Positions 40,123 to 48,641 of a stretch of DNA of 64,000 bases are shown here, piece after piece. The translations under genes were made by a program, and so were the position numbers. Location of the stretch: positions 62,001 through 126,000 of the forward strand of contig JAOKBJ010000003.1 of NCBI GenBank assembly GCA_028244835.1, given 5' to 3'. Origin of the DNA: Methylophilaceae bacterium (GTDB lineage: Bacteria; Pseudomonadota; Gammaproteobacteria; Burkholderiales; Methylophilaceae). Numbering within the stretch: the stretch's first letter is position 1; each line of letters opens with the position of its first letter. The notes beneath the pieces are model-generated. The model was given only the letters and a program-made list of their open reading frames with translations. It did no database searches and was not told the DNA's origin.

Positions 40123-40776
40123 TTAATCTTTTGTCCATTGACTATAAGTTTGGAACCTCTTAATCACGTCTGACATCTGCTTTTTATTTAACAAATTAGG
40201 TTCACCAATTTTTTTAGCTTCAATATATAAATGGCATAAATGTTCAATTTCTTCAGCAATATGAAATGCTTCCATTAAATTTTCCCCAACGGCAATTAAG
40301 CCATGATTTGCTATCAAGCAAGCTTTTCTATTCACTAATGCATCAATAATATTATCTGATAATTCCTGAGTTCCAAACATAGCATAAGGAGCACAGCGCA
40401 CAGAGGCACCTCCTGCAACAGCAATCATATAATGAAATGGAGGCAATTCATTACCAAACAAACTAAAAGTACTGGCATAAATAGAGTGTGTATGAATAAC
40501 AGCTCCCACTTCTTTTCTTTGAGACAAAATATCTTGATGGAACCGCCATTCACTTGAGGGCTTTAAATTGCCAATAGAATCAATAATATTCCCTGCAAAA
40601 TCCATCCTGATAACTTTATCTTCTGATAAATTTTTCGTCTCAATACCGCTCGGAGTTATTAAGTATGTATCGCCATCCCTGCAACTACAATTCCCTGTTG
40701 CACCATGATTCAAACCCATATCCTGGAGTTTTAATACAGTATCAATAAGAGATTTTGATTTTTTATTCTTAATCAT
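40123..40776 (-). CDS. Class II aldolase, FucA-like
   Basis: A 217-aa zinc-dependent aldolase of the AraD/FucA/MtnB superfamily. Zinc ligands are the HTH of AVIHTHSIYAS and the later His in IANHGLIAVG; the acidic residue is in PSSEWRFH. The segments PSSEWRFH, FHYMIAVAGGASVRCAPYAMFGTQELS and RKACLIANHGLIAVGENLMEA match L-fuculose-1-phosphate aldolase more closely than MtnB dehydratase as I recall them. It overlaps mtnA by four bases. This pairing suggests cleavage of methylthioribulose-1-phosphate or 5-deoxyribulose-1-phosphate to DHAP and an aldehyde. Substrate is inferred. Confidence 0.75.
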   Translation of the reverse strand: MIKNKKSKSLIDTVLKLQDMGLNHGATGNCSCRDGDTYLITPSGIETKNLSEDKVIRMDFAGNIIDSIGNLKPSSEWRFHQDILSQRKEVGAVIHTHSIYASTFSLFGNELPPFHYMIAVAGGASVRCAPYAMFGTQELSDNIIDALVNRKACLIANHGLIAVGENLMEAFHIAEEIEHLCHLYIEAKKIGEPNLLNKKQMSDVIKRFQTYSQWTKD

Positions 40777-41831
40777 TCTAAAACCTTCCCAATGTCCCCT
40801 GGATTATAAATACCTTTTTCGCAAATTATCTTAGTAACATATTTTGCAGGCGTAATGTCAAAAGCAGGATTATATGCTGAAGAATAACCTATTTTAACCT
40901 CAGTAAGATTATTTGAAGAATCCATACCCTTTACTTTTAAGATCTCATCCTCATCTCTACACTCAATATCAAATAAATTATTCTCCCCATGGTAACTTAA
41001 GTCTACTGAACTTAATGGTGCAGCAACATAGAAAGGGATGTTATGTGCTTTTGCAGCTAGAGCTTTTAAATAAGTACCTATTTTATTACAAACATTGCCA
41101 TCTATAGAGATTCGATCTGCGCCAACAATTACAAAATCAACTTCACCTCTTTGCATTAATAAGCCACCAGCATTATCAGTAATAATTGTATGTGGGATAT
41201 TTTCTTGTTCTAACTCCCAAGCAGTCAAACTCATACCTTGATTTCTAGGCCTAGTCTCATCAACCCACACATGAATATTCAACCCCTCTTTAAAGGCTTT
41301 ATAAATAGGGCTTAAAGCTGTTCCATAATCCACTGTTGCAAGCCAGCCGGCATTACAATGGGTCAAGATATTAATTTGGGGTTTTTTAACTTTATGAAAT
41401 AATTTATATCCAAATTCCCCTATAGTTTGATTGATTTTGATATCTTCATTTGCAATTTTTTCAGCAAGCATCCAAGCTATTGAGGCTCTATTGCTGCTTA
41501 CTTCTTTTTTTAATTGGTCGAACATAAGGGTAACTGCCCAAGATAAATTCACCGCCGTCGGTCTAGATTCTATTAATTTTTTTTTTGCATTTGCTAATGA
41601 TTGATCATTTGAGTTATTTGTTAGTGCAATTGCTATCCCATATGCTCCTGTTACACCAATTAAAGGTGCGCCTCTAACCCTCATAAATTTAATTGCCTCT
41701 ACAACCTCATCCAAGCTTGTTAGCTCGCTTAATTTAAACTCAAATGGAAGATATGTTTGGTCAATTATTGTAACCCCACTAAGGGCTTTATTTGGCCAAA
41801 TAGTTTTATAATGCTTTCCCTCTGCCAACAT
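40773..41831 (-). CDS. mtnA: S-methyl-5-thioribose-1-phosphate isomerase
   Basis: It isomerises methylthioribose-1-phosphate (and 5-deoxyribose-1-phosphate) to the ribulose form. The 352-aa protein has FMRVRGAPLIGVTGAYGIA near residue 50, the catalytic Cys in ILTHCNAGWLA near 158 and the Asp in VIVGADRISIDGNV near 238. The ATG at 41831 matches the family start; a longer frame passes through a run of ten G just upstream. It is coupled to the aldolase gene after it. No mtnK, mtnP or later Met-salvage genes lie nearby. Confidence 0.9.
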   Translation of the reverse strand: MLAEGKHYKTIWPNKALSGVTIIDQTYLPFEFKLSELTSLDEVVEAIKFMRVRGAPLIGVTGAYGIAIALTNNSNDQSLANAKKKLIESRPTAVNLSWAVTLMFDQLKKEVSSNRASIAWMLAEKIANEDIKINQTIGEFGYKLFHKVKKPQINILTHCNAGWLATVDYGTALSPIYKAFKEGLNIHVWVDETRPRNQGMSLTAWELEQENIPHTIITDNAGGLLMQRGEVDFVIVGADRISIDGNVCNKIGTYLKALAAKAHNIPFYVAAPLSSVDLSYHGENNLFDIECRDEDEILKVKGMDSSNNLTEVKIGYSSAYNPAFDITPAKYVTKIICEKGIYNPGDIGKVLE

Positions 41832-41839
41832 GAATCTCA

Positions 41840-41849
41840 CCCCCCCCCC
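41840..41849. repeat. Run of ten C/G just before mtnA
   Basis: Ten consecutive C on the plus strand (ten G on the mtnA strand), ending nine bases before the mtnA ATG and within or next to the ribosome binding region (GGTGAG). Such a tract is striking in AT-rich DNA and is prone to slippage. Confidence 0.85.
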
Positions 41850-42051
41850 AAATATTGTAACTAATGTGTCCACAATATCTGTGGATAACATTGTGAATTA
41901 ATGTTGTTTAAAAATGCAACCTATGAATTTTAAAGGATTTTTTTTAAACGCTTAATTTTTAATCGTAAAAAAAACCTATTAAAATCAATGGTTTAACCTA
42001 TGTCATTGAGAATGCTCATTTTTTTTAAAAAACTTAAAGTAAACGTTGAGG

Positions 42052-42831
42052 TCATGTGCATAACTCCCCTAATTTTGGAATGGCTTTTATAGTATTAATC
42101 CTTATAATATCAGCTGTTTTTGAAGGATTTACGCCTCTTAAATGACAAAAAAACTCAGCAATCTTTCCTAATTCTTTTGGTTGATTAATTTCATCATTTT
42201 CTAACCACGCTGGTGGCATATCTGGAGAATCTGTTTCCAAAACAATGGCTTCAATAGGTAGTTCTTTTGCAAGTGCTTGTATATGTTTTGATCTTGGATA
42301 AGTCATAGCTCCTCCAAACCCCAACTTAAAACCTAATTCAATTAATTGATCGGCTTGTTGAAAGCTGCCATTAAAGGCGTGAGCAATTCCACCTCTTACT
42401 TTAATCCTCCTTAAATTTTTTAAAACTAAATCAATAGCTCCTCGAACATGCATAATTACTGGTAAATCAAATTTTTCAGCAATTTTTAGTTGGGACTGAA
42501 ATACACTTTCTTGAACAGATAGATTGTTTTTTTTAACAAACAAATCTAGTCCAATTTCCCCCACAGCTACAGAATCATTGTTTAACAAATAATGCTCCAG
42601 TAAATCAAGATCACCATCTTTAAAACTACTTAAATACATTGGATGAAATCCAAGAGCATAAACACACTGCTTATATTTTCGAGCTATCTTTATAACTTTA
42701 TCAAAATTTTCCTTACCAACCGAAGGAATAATTATACTGTCTACACCTTCAGTAACGCACTCGCTAAAAACTTTTTCAGAGTTTTCATATAACAGCGGGC
42801 TGTCCATATGGCAATGTGAATCAATCCACAT
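42052..42831 (-). CDS. tatD: TatD-family metal-dependent hydrolase
   Basis: A 259-aa TIM-barrel metallohydrolase. Metal ligands are seen in WIDSHCHMDSP at the start, GEIGLDLF near residue 90, VIMHVRGA, and ETDSPDMPP near 203. Family members act as 3'-5' DNases or related hydrolases; this one is nearest to the YcfH/TatD group by motif. The ATG at 42831 gives the conserved N-terminus; it overlaps the 3' end of ribD by 11 bp. A longer frame inside ribD is not supported. Confidence 0.85.
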   Translation of the reverse strand: MWIDSHCHMDSPLLYENSEKVFSECVTEGVDSIIIPSVGKENFDKVIKIARKYKQCVYALGFHPMYLSSFKDGDLDLLEHYLLNNDSVAVGEIGLDLFVKKNNLSVQESVFQSQLKIAEKFDLPVIMHVRGAIDLVLKNLRRIKVRGGIAHAFNGSFQQADQLIELGFKLGFGGAMTYPRSKHIQALAKELPIEAIVLETDSPDMPPAWLENDEINQPKELGKIAEFFCHLRGVNPSKTADIIRINTIKAIPKLGELCT

Positions 42832-43924
42832 TTTCTTTACAAACCTGAGCTTGGATTCGAATATCTTCACCAATACTTCTGTAATCAATAATAGAGAGTT
42901 TAATTTTATTTTTCATATCTTGCAAAATTGGGGCATTAAACATGCCATTAGCACTGCCACCCATTATATATGGGGCAGTATATGTGATTAATTCATCCAA
43001 GAGCCCTAACTTTAATAATTCCCCATTTAAGTCTGGTCCAGCCTCAACCCATAATTCATTTATTTCTAATTTATTTAAATAACCCATCAACTCCATCAGA
43101 TTAATTTTATTATCCAATAATGGTATTTTGATAAACTTAGCTTTAGTCTTTTCTAGTTTTATTAAGTTTGAATTTTGATCTATTCCATAAATTACTATTA
43201 CATTATTTTGTTGCAATATTTTTGACTCAACTTTAACCCTAAGGTAGCTATCTAAAATTATTCTTAATGGCTGCTTCTCTAAAGAAATATTTCTAATATT
43301 CAGGCTGGGATTATCACTATTAATTGTTCCCTTCCCAGTTAAAATTGCACATGATTTTAATCTCCATTTCTGAACATCCAGGCGAGATGCTTCTGAAGTT
43401 ATCCACTTACTCTGGCCATTAAAAAGGCTTGTTTTTCCATCAATTGAAATAGCGATTTTGGATCTAATATAGGGCCTAGACTTTATCATCCTATTCATAA
43501 ATCCTAAGTTAAGCTTTTTAGCTTCTTCTTCCATAATCCCAGAGGTCACTTTTATACCACTCCTCTTTAAACACTTAATTCCCAAACCATTTACTAATGG
43601 ATTGGGATCATTCATTGCTATAAATACATTAGCAATACCTGCCGAAATAATTGCATTAGTGCAAGCAGGTGTCTTACCTTGATGGTTACATGGCTCTAAA
43701 GTGACATATAAATCAGCATCTTTAGTTAATAATCCAGCTTCTTTAATAGCAATTACTTCTGCATGGTCTTTACCAAAAATTTCATGGGAACCCTTTCCTA
43801 CTATTTTTTTATCCTTAACTATTATTGCGCCTACAGATGGATTTGGACGAGCACTGCCCTGGCTTTTTTTAGCTAGTGCTAAAGCCTTACTCATGAATTT
43901 ATAATTTATTTTATCATTCAACAA
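42821..43924 (-). CDS. ribD: Riboflavin biosynthesis deaminase/reductase
   Basis: Bifunctional enzyme for the second and third steps of riboflavin synthesis. The 367-aa protein has an N-terminal CDA-type deaminase domain with zinc site HAEVIAIKEA near residue 54 and EPCNHQGKTPACTNA near 78, then a C-terminal DHFR-like reductase domain from about 145 (RPYIRSKIAISIDGKT). It directly follows nrdR, in the conserved glyA-nrdR-ribD order. Confidence 0.94.
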   Translation of the reverse strand: MLNDKINYKFMSKALALAKKSQGSARPNPSVGAIIVKDKKIVGKGSHEIFGKDHAEVIAIKEAGLLTKDADLYVTLEPCNHQGKTPACTNAIISAGIANVFIAMNDPNPLVNGLGIKCLKRSGIKVTSGIMEEEAKKLNLGFMNRMIKSRPYIRSKIAISIDGKTSLFNGQSKWITSEASRLDVQKWRLKSCAILTGKGTINSDNPSLNIRNISLEKQPLRIILDSYLRVKVESKILQQNNVIVIYGIDQNSNLIKLEKTKAKFIKIPLLDNKINLMELMGYLNKLEINELWVEAGPDLNGELLKLGLLDELITYTAPYIMGGSANGMFNAPILQDMKNKIKLSIIDYRSIGEDIRIQAQVCKENVD

Positions 43925-44371
43925 TTAATCTAAATCTTTAATAGCATCACTAAAATCGTCTAAGTCTGAGAAGCTTCTGTATACAGATGCAAAGCGAATA
44001 TAAGCAACCTTATCTAACTTTTTTAATTCGTACATAACACTCTCTCCTAAGTCTCTAGAGTTTATTTCTCTCTCACCTTTTGCTAGCAATATTGATAATA
44101 TATCTTCAACTGCATTATCAACATATTTAACGGGTACTGGTCTCTTGTGAAGAGCGCGCGTTAAAGAATGTAGTAATTTTTCTCGACTAAACTCTTCCCT
44201 TTTTCCATCTTGCTTAATTACATAAGGCAGGGTTAATTCAGCACGCTCGTATGTAGTAAATCTTTTTTCACAGGATTTACATTCACGTCGTCGACGAATT
44301 GTTCTTCCATCCTCGTTTACACGAGAATCAATAACCTGTGTGTCGTCATCCCTACAAAAAAGACATTTCAT
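43925..44371 (-). CDS. nrdR: Transcriptional repressor NrdR
   Basis: A 148-aa regulator of ribonucleotide reductase genes. It has an N-terminal zinc ribbon with two CxxC pairs ([15 protein letters not shown] and [13 protein letters not shown]) and an ATP-cone domain from about residue 48 ([20 protein letters not shown]). The Arg run [10 protein letters not shown] is the usual DNA-binding surface. It lies between glyA and ribD. Confidence 0.95.
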   Translation of the reverse strand: MKCLFCRDDDTQVIDSRVNEDGRTIRRRRECKSCEKRFTTYERAELTLPYVIKQDGKREEFSREKLLHSLTRALHKRPVPVKYVDNAVEDILSILLAKGEREINSRDLGESVMYELKKLDKVAYIRFASVYRSFSDLDDFSDAIKDLD

Positions 44372-44377
44372 ACAGAA

Positions 44378-45625
44378 CTATTTACCGTAAACAGGAAATT
44401 TTTTAGTCAATTCATTTACCTTTTTTCTTACCTTATCGACAATAGTTTTATCTTCAGGATTATCTAGAACATCTGCAATATATTCTCCCACTAAAACAGC
44501 TTCTTTCTCTTTAAAGCCTCTTGTAGTTATTGCTGGTGTTCCAAGTCTAATGCCAGAAGTAACAAATGGACTTTCAGGATCATCTGGGATTGAGTTCTTA
44601 TTAATGGTGATATGAGCTTCGCCCAAAAGAATATCTGCAGTCTTTCCAGTTAGGTTTTGAGGTCGTAAATCTACTAAAAATACATGAGACTCAGTTCTAC
44701 CAGAAATAATTCTATAGCCTTTAGACTGAAGGGAGTTAACCATTGCTTGTGCGTTTTTGATTACCTGGGCTTGATATACCTTAAATTCTGGCTTCAGTGC
44801 CTCTCCAAATGCAATAGCTTTACCGGCTATTACATGCATTAAAGGTCCACCCTGTAATCCAGGAAAAACATATGAATTAATTATTTTCTCAAATTCCGGC
44901 TTAGCTATAATAAATCCCCCTCGAGGCCCGCGAAGAGACTTGTGTGTTGTGGAGGTTACAAAATCTGCGTAAGGCACTGGGTTTGGATAAGCTCCTCCAG
45001 CAACTAGGCCAGAATAATGCGCAATATCTACCATAAAATAAGCTCCTACTTTTTTAGCAATTTGGCTCATTCTTTCCCAGTCAAATTTTAAAGCGTAAGC
45101 TGATGCCCCACCAATTATTAACTGTGGTTTTGATTCAATAGCTAGTTTTTCCATCTGATCATAATCAATCTCTTCCTTATCATTAAGACCGTAAGCAACA
45201 ATATTAAATAGTTTTCCTGATAAATTAGCTGGCGAACCATGTGTAAGATGTCCTCCATGGCCTAAATTCATCCCCATTATTGTGTCACCTGGTTTTAGCA
45301 CAGCAAAATAAACAGCTTGATTAGCCTGACTCCCAGAATGTGGTTGAACATTTACATACTCGGCACCATAAAGTTTTTTTAGCCTATCTATAGCTAACTG
45401 CTCAACTTCATCTATAAATTCACAACCACCATAAAATCTCTTTCCTATATAGCCTTCTGCGTATTTATTAGTTAGCTGAGAACCCTGTGCTTCCATTACG
45501 GCAGGGCTTGTATAGTTTTCAGATGCAATTAATTCTATATGCTCTTCTTGTCGACGAGTCTCATTAACAATTTGTTTCCAAATTTCTGGGTCTGCCTTAT
45601 CAAGAGAATTAGATTTATTAAACAT
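44378..45625 (-). CDS. glyA: Serine hydroxymethyltransferase
   Basis: It interconverts serine and glycine, moving a one-carbon unit to tetrahydrofolate. The 415-aa protein has [18 protein letters not shown] near residue 34 and the PLP Lys in [19 protein letters not shown] near 225. In a RuMP-cycle methylotroph this mainly serves biosynthesis, not the serine cycle; no serine-cycle gene is seen here. First gene of glyA-nrdR-ribD. Confidence 0.97.
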   Translation of the reverse strand: MFNKSNSLDKADPEIWKQIVNETRRQEEHIELIASENYTSPAVMEAQGSQLTNKYAEGYIGKRFYGGCEFIDEVEQLAIDRLKKLYGAEYVNVQPHSGSQANQAVYFAVLKPGDTIMGMNLGHGGHLTHGSPANLSGKLFNIVAYGLNDKEEIDYDQMEKLAIESKPQLIIGGASAYALKFDWERMSQIAKKVGAYFMVDIAHYSGLVAGGAYPNPVPYADFVTSTTHKSLRGPRGGFIIAKPEFEKIINSYVFPGLQGGPLMHVIAGKAIAFGEALKPEFKVYQAQVIKNAQAMVNSLQSKGYRIISGRTESHVFLVDLRPQNLTGKTADILLGEAHITINKNSIPDDPESPFVTSGIRLGTPAITTRGFKEKEAVLVGEYIADVLDNPEDKTIVDKVRKKVNELTKKFPVYGK

Positions 45626-45736
45626 ATATATTAAATTTCTTAAAAATTTATAGAATAGTTATTTTATCACGGCTAAGATAGAATTTTCCCATTCCTATCC
45701 GCAAAAAATCAATACGTTACGACTTTAAAGTTCCGC

Positions 45737-45742
45737 TATAAT
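45737..45742 (+). promoter_or_regulatory. -10 element before iscX
   Basis: A consensus TATAAT lies 33 bp before the iscX ATG in the divergent glyA/iscX gap. The -35 region at usual spacing is weak, so only the -10 is called. Confidence 0.4.
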
Positions 45743-45775
45743 TCAATTAATATAGTTTAAATATAGGGAAACAAC

Positions 45776-45970
45776 ATGCACTGGACAGATACGCTCAAAA
45801 TTGCAGAAATACTCTATGATAATAATCCAGAAGTGGATCCTAAAACCATAAGATTTACAGATTTACGTCAATGGATTTTAGACCTTGATGGCTTTGATGA
45901 TGACCCAGATAAATGTGGCGAACGAATCTTAGAGGCAATACAGTTGGCATGGATAGATGAATACGAATAA
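45776..45970 (+). CDS. iscX: Fe-S assembly protein IscX
   Basis: A 64-aa acidic protein matching IscX (YfhJ): HWTDTLKIAEILYD, then DPKTIRFTDLRQWILDLDGFDDDP, with the acidic DDDP patch that binds IscS. In most Proteobacteria iscX closes the isc operon after fdx; here it stands alone in front of a phosphomannomutase gene, whose start it overlaps by 14 bp. Confidence 0.93.
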   Translation: MHWTDTLKIAEILYDNNPEVDPKTIRFTDLRQWILDLDGFDDDPDKCGERILEAIQLAWIDEYE

Positions 45971-47345
45971 CGAATTTCCTGAAAAAAGTATTTTTAAAGC
46001 TTATGATATTCGTGGTGTAGTTGGTAAAAATCTAAATGATAGTTCGGTTGTTCAAATTGGTAAATCAATTGGTACTAAGGCACTTCGAGAAAATCAAAAA
46101 AGTATATGTGTGGGTTATGATGGTCGTCTATCCAGCCCTCATATGTTTAAATTATTATCCAAAGGGTTACTTTCTACAGGAATTAATGTAACTAGTATTG
46201 GGTTAGTCACCACTCCAATGCTTTATTTCAGTACACACCAGCTCAAAACTAAATCCGGCATTATGATCACAGGCAGTCATAATCCACCTGATTATAATGG
46301 TTTTAAAATTGTCATCAACGATGAAACTTTGTCAACTGATGGTATACAAAAATTATATAAAATAATTATAGAAAAATCATATTTAACAGGTAAAGGGGAA
46401 ATGAGAAGTGCAAATATAAAACTTCCCTACCTTAAAAAAATTTATAAAGATATAAAATTGGCTAGGCCTATAAGTATTGCAATTGATTGTGGGAATGGAG
46501 CTGCAAGTGTTTGTGCTGAAGAATTATATAAAGGTATAGGTGCTAAAGTAGAATCACTTTTTTGTAACATTGATGGCAATTTCCCGAACCACCATCCAGA
46601 CCCATCAAACCTAAAAAATCTTACTAGTCTCCAAGAGTTATTAGCAAAAGGAGATAGTGAGCTAGGGTTAGCATTTGATGGTGACGGAGATCGTTTGGGT
46701 GTTGTTACAAAAAAGGGTGAAGTTATTTTTCCAGATCGTCAACTTTTATTATTTGCAGAAGATGTTCTAAAAAAAAATCCAGGGGCATCAATAATTTTTG
46801 ATGTGAAATCGACAAGGCATTTATTTTCCTGGATTAAGGATCGGGGGGGAATACCTATAATATGGAAAACTGGGCACTCGTTAATTAAAGCAAAGATGAA
46901 GGAATCTAAAGCAATTCTTGCTGGCGAAATGAGCGGGCATATGTTTTTTAATGACCGATGGTATGGTTTTGATGATGGTGTCTATGCAGGTGCTCGACTG
47001 ATTGAAATTTTAAGTCATTTTGATAATCCATCAGAAATTTTAGAGGCCCTTCCTAAATCATTTAGCACCCCAGAATTACATATAAAATTAGAAGAAGGCG
47101 AGCAACACAGAATTATCAAAACCTTACAAATTGAAGCAAAATTTGAGAATGCAAATGAAATTATTAAAATAGATGGTTTACGAGTTGAGTATAATTTTGG
47201 GTTTGGTCTTATGAGAGCCTCTAATACAACGCCCGTTATAGTTTTGCGCTTCGAAGCAAATTCAAGTAAAAATTTAAAATTGATACAAAATGAATTTAAA
47301 GAAATATTAAAAACTTACATCCCTCAGGAGAAAATTCTTTTTTAA
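45957..47345 (+). CDS. Phosphomannomutase/phosphoglucomutase
   Basis: A 462-aa alpha-D-phosphohexomutase of the AlgC/ManB type. The phosphoserine is in GIMITGSHNPPDYNGFK near residue 103, the metal loop is LAFDGDGDRLG near 240, and the sugar-binding loop is GEMSGHMFF near 322. It interconverts mannose-6- and mannose-1-phosphate (or glucose phosphates), feeding manC at 1187-2647 and rfbA at 3712-4590. Dual specificity is usual in this family but cannot be shown here. Overlaps iscX. Confidence 0.9.
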   Translation: MNTNNEFPEKSIFKAYDIRGVVGKNLNDSSVVQIGKSIGTKALRENQKSICVGYDGRLSSPHMFKLLSKGLLSTGINVTSIGLVTTPMLYFSTHQLKTKSGIMITGSHNPPDYNGFKIVINDETLSTDGIQKLYKIIIEKSYLTGKGEMRSANIKLPYLKKIYKDIKLARPISIAIDCGNGAASVCAEELYKGIGAKVESLFCNIDGNFPNHHPDPSNLKNLTSLQELLAKGDSELGLAFDGDGDRLGVVTKKGEVIFPDRQLLLFAEDVLKKNPGASIIFDVKSTRHLFSWIKDRGGIPIIWKTGHSLIKAKMKESKAILAGEMSGHMFFNDRWYGFDDGVYAGARLIEILSHFDNPSEILEALPKSFSTPELHIKLEEGEQHRIIKTLQIEAKFENANEIIKIDGLRVEYNFGFGLMRASNTTPVIVLRFEANSSKNLKLIQNEFKEILKTYIPQEKILF

Positions 47346-47350
47346 ATTTA

Positions 47351-47755
47351 CTAACTTAGGCCTGATTCTTTACAAGCAATATCTAGATACTTTTCATTCA
47401 TTGTATTTTGATTAATTTTTTGCCATTCAAATGGTGTACCTTTTGAAAAGATTATTTCACCTTTGGCCATATTTTCCTCATAAAGTGAATATCCCATAAT
47501 TCTTATTTTAGATTCTTTACAATCAAACTCAGTAAAACTTTTTACTGATAAATATTTATAGCTAGCAACTTCCTGAAGTAAACTAAAGTCTTCAATGGTC
47601 CATAACCTTAATTTAGAAAATTCTTTATTTGCTTTTATTGCTGAGATATTTGCATAATATTTTGATTTAGAGTCTGAAGATTCATAAATTAATGTCCATT
47701 CCGCAAAAGTAACACTTGGGATAAATATAAATAAAAGTATTAAATAAAATTTCAT
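47351..47755 (-). CDS. Surface-adhesin protein E-like exported protein
   Basis: A 134-aa exported protein with a signal peptide (residues 1-18, cleavage after TFA). The mature part has the pattern WTLIYESSDSKSKYYANISAI, LRLWTIEDF, FDCKESKIRIMGYSLY and a final IACKE, which resembles the small surface-adhesin E-like family common in Betaproteobacteria. The two Cys residues would form a disulfide. Function in this family is poorly known. It sits between a phosphomannomutase gene (convergent) and pqqA. Confidence 0.65.
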   Translation of the reverse strand: MKFYLILLFIFIPSVTFAEWTLIYESSDSKSKYYANISAIKANKEFSKLRLWTIEDFSLLQEVASYKYLSVKSFTEFDCKESKIRIMGYSLYEENMAKGEIIFSKGTPFEWQKINQNTMNEKYLDIACKESGLS

Positions 47756-47776
47756 AGCTTATATTCTAATCTAAAT

Positions 47777-47807
47777 AAAAAAAGCCCGATATAAAATCGG
47801 GCTTTTT
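47777..47807 (-). terminator. Terminator after pqqA (first copy)
   Basis: AGCCCGAT and ATCGGGCT form a perfect stem with AAAA/TTTT extension and a T tract in the minus direction, about 20 bp past the pqqA stop at 47826. It can also work in the other direction. Confidence 0.88.
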
Positions 47808-47825
47808 CATCAGAACAAATATAAA

Positions 47826-47897
47826 TTACTTGTTCATTACGTACATGGTTACTTCAAAACCAAAACGCATTTCTGTTGCAGCTGGTGTTGTCCACAT
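47826..47897 (-). CDS. pqqA: PQQ precursor peptide PqqA, downstream copy
   Basis: A 23-residue peptide, MWTTPAATEMRFGFEVTMYV then MNK. PqqA supplies the Glu and Tyr that PqqE links and that become pyrroloquinoline quinone; these are Glu15 and Tyr19 in the ExxxY motif (EVTMY). AAGGAG stands 8 nt before the ATG. PQQ is the cofactor of methanol dehydrogenase, linking this gene to mxaRSACKL at 29390-34752. No pqqB-E genes are in the window. It is 128 bp from a second copy on the same strand. Confidence 0.92.
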   Translation of the reverse strand: MWTTPAATEMRFGFEVTMYVMNK

Positions 47898-48025
47898 AAT
47901 ATTTCTCCTTAAAGAAAAGTTAATTAATTAGATTTGGCTAAACAAATTGGACAAGTACATTTCCAATTATGAAACGGCCAAAGAGTAATTTCTGTATTTT
48001 TACTATTACTAAGTCTCATATGAAA

Positions 48026-48097
48026 CTAGCGATTGCAAACGTACATAGTTACTTCAAAACCAAAACGCATTTCAGTTGCTTGAGGTTGTGTCCACAT
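48026..48097 (-). CDS. pqqA: PQQ precursor peptide PqqA, upstream copy
   Basis: A second 23-residue PqqA: MWTQPQATEMRFGFEVTMYV then CNR. The Glu15 and Tyr19 cross-link residues are kept. It differs from the other copy in the N-terminal four to seven residues and the C-terminal tail (Cys-Asn-Arg in place of Met-Asn-Lys). AAGGAG is placed as in the other copy, and the leader before the ATG is nearly the same. The two are probably on one transcript ending at the terminator at 47777-47807. The 128-bp gap between them shows no further gene. Confidence 0.9.
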   Translation of the reverse strand: MWTQPQATEMRFGFEVTMYVCNR

Positions 48098-48249
48098 AGT
48101 ATTTCTCCTTTTTTATGGTTAATAAAGTACATTAAACATAAAGCAGATCATTGAAGATGAAGTTACAAGTAACTCCAAAAGTTCAACTTGAGATTTACAT
48201 TAACTATGTTATTCCTTGATTTAAATATCGACTATGATGATGAGCATGA

Positions 48250-48278
48250 AGATTATCTAAGTAAAATCATTAGATAAT
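48250..48278. repeat. 10-bp perfect inverted repeat between lipoprotein and pqqA genes
   Basis: GATTATCTAA and TTAGATAATC are separated by nine bases. The site is 153 bp upstream of the first pqqA and 51 bp past the end of the lipoprotein gene. There is no T tract, so it could be an operator or a weak transcript end. The rest of the 230-bp gap shows only short open frames without ribosome binding sites. Confidence 0.4.
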
Positions 48279-48328
48279 CTCATCCTCTGTTAACTCTAAA
48301 ACTACCTTAATTACTTAAATCTTTGCCA

Positions 48329-48589
48329 CTAAGGTAATTGGACTTCTGATCCATCACTCGTATGACCTTTACCACCTTGTGATTGAGAGCTAACGTCATC
48401 TGTTGGATGGAAAGCTTTAACTGGTTCTGGAGCTTCTAATTGAACCTCTGATCCATCAGCAGTAAAACCCTTACCACCTTGTGATTGTGCACTAACGTCA
48501 TCTGTTGGATGGTAAGCTTTAGCAGCTTCCTCCTGTGCAGCACAGCCAAACATTAGAACACCTGCAATGGTTATTAATAATTTATTCAT
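48329..48589 (-). CDS. Small repeat lipoprotein, two-repeat form
   Basis: An 86-aa lipoprotein. The signal peptide ends in the lipobox LMFGC (Cys16), so the mature protein is lipidated. The rest is two copies of a motif of about 26 residues: AYHPTDDVSAQSQGGKG.. and AFHPTDDVSSQSQGGKG.., each ending in DGSEVQL. I do not recognise the motif. An 81-bp stretch encoding the second copy is identical to one in the neighbouring gene. The protein is polar, Gly/Ser/Gln-rich and probably unstructured. AGGAG-type site (TAGGAGTAG) lies before the ATG. Confidence 0.75.
   Translation of the reverse strand: MNKLLITIAGVLMFGCAAQEEAAKAYHPTDDVSAQSQGGKGFTADGSEVQLEAPEPVKAFHPTDDVSSQSQGGKGHTSDGSEVQLP
48342..48422. 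repeat. 81-bp direct repeat, copy 1
   Basis: This stretch is identical, base for base, to 48655-48735. It encodes the AFHPTDDVSSQSQ.. to ..SDGSEV part of the lipoprotein. A third, diverged copy lies at about 48432-48515 in the same gene. Confidence 0.9.
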
Positions 48590-48641
48590 TTCAACTACTC
48601 CTAATTAGTTTAAATAAAATTACTTAACAGGTTAGCATATA

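Noticed and set aside
41832..41891. Longer N-terminus for mtnA starting at 41891
   Set aside because: The added 20 residues pass through the G10 run and are not family-like; the ATG at 41831 matches the usual MtnA start.
47969..48154. 61-codon plus-strand open frame across the second pqqA
   Set aside because: It is the antisense shadow of pqqA, with no ribosome binding site and no recognisable protein pattern.
48206..48277. 23-residue acidic plus-strand open frame between pqqA and the lipoprotein gene
   Set aside because: No ribosome binding site, and it overlaps the inverted repeat at 48250-48278; chance frame is more likely.
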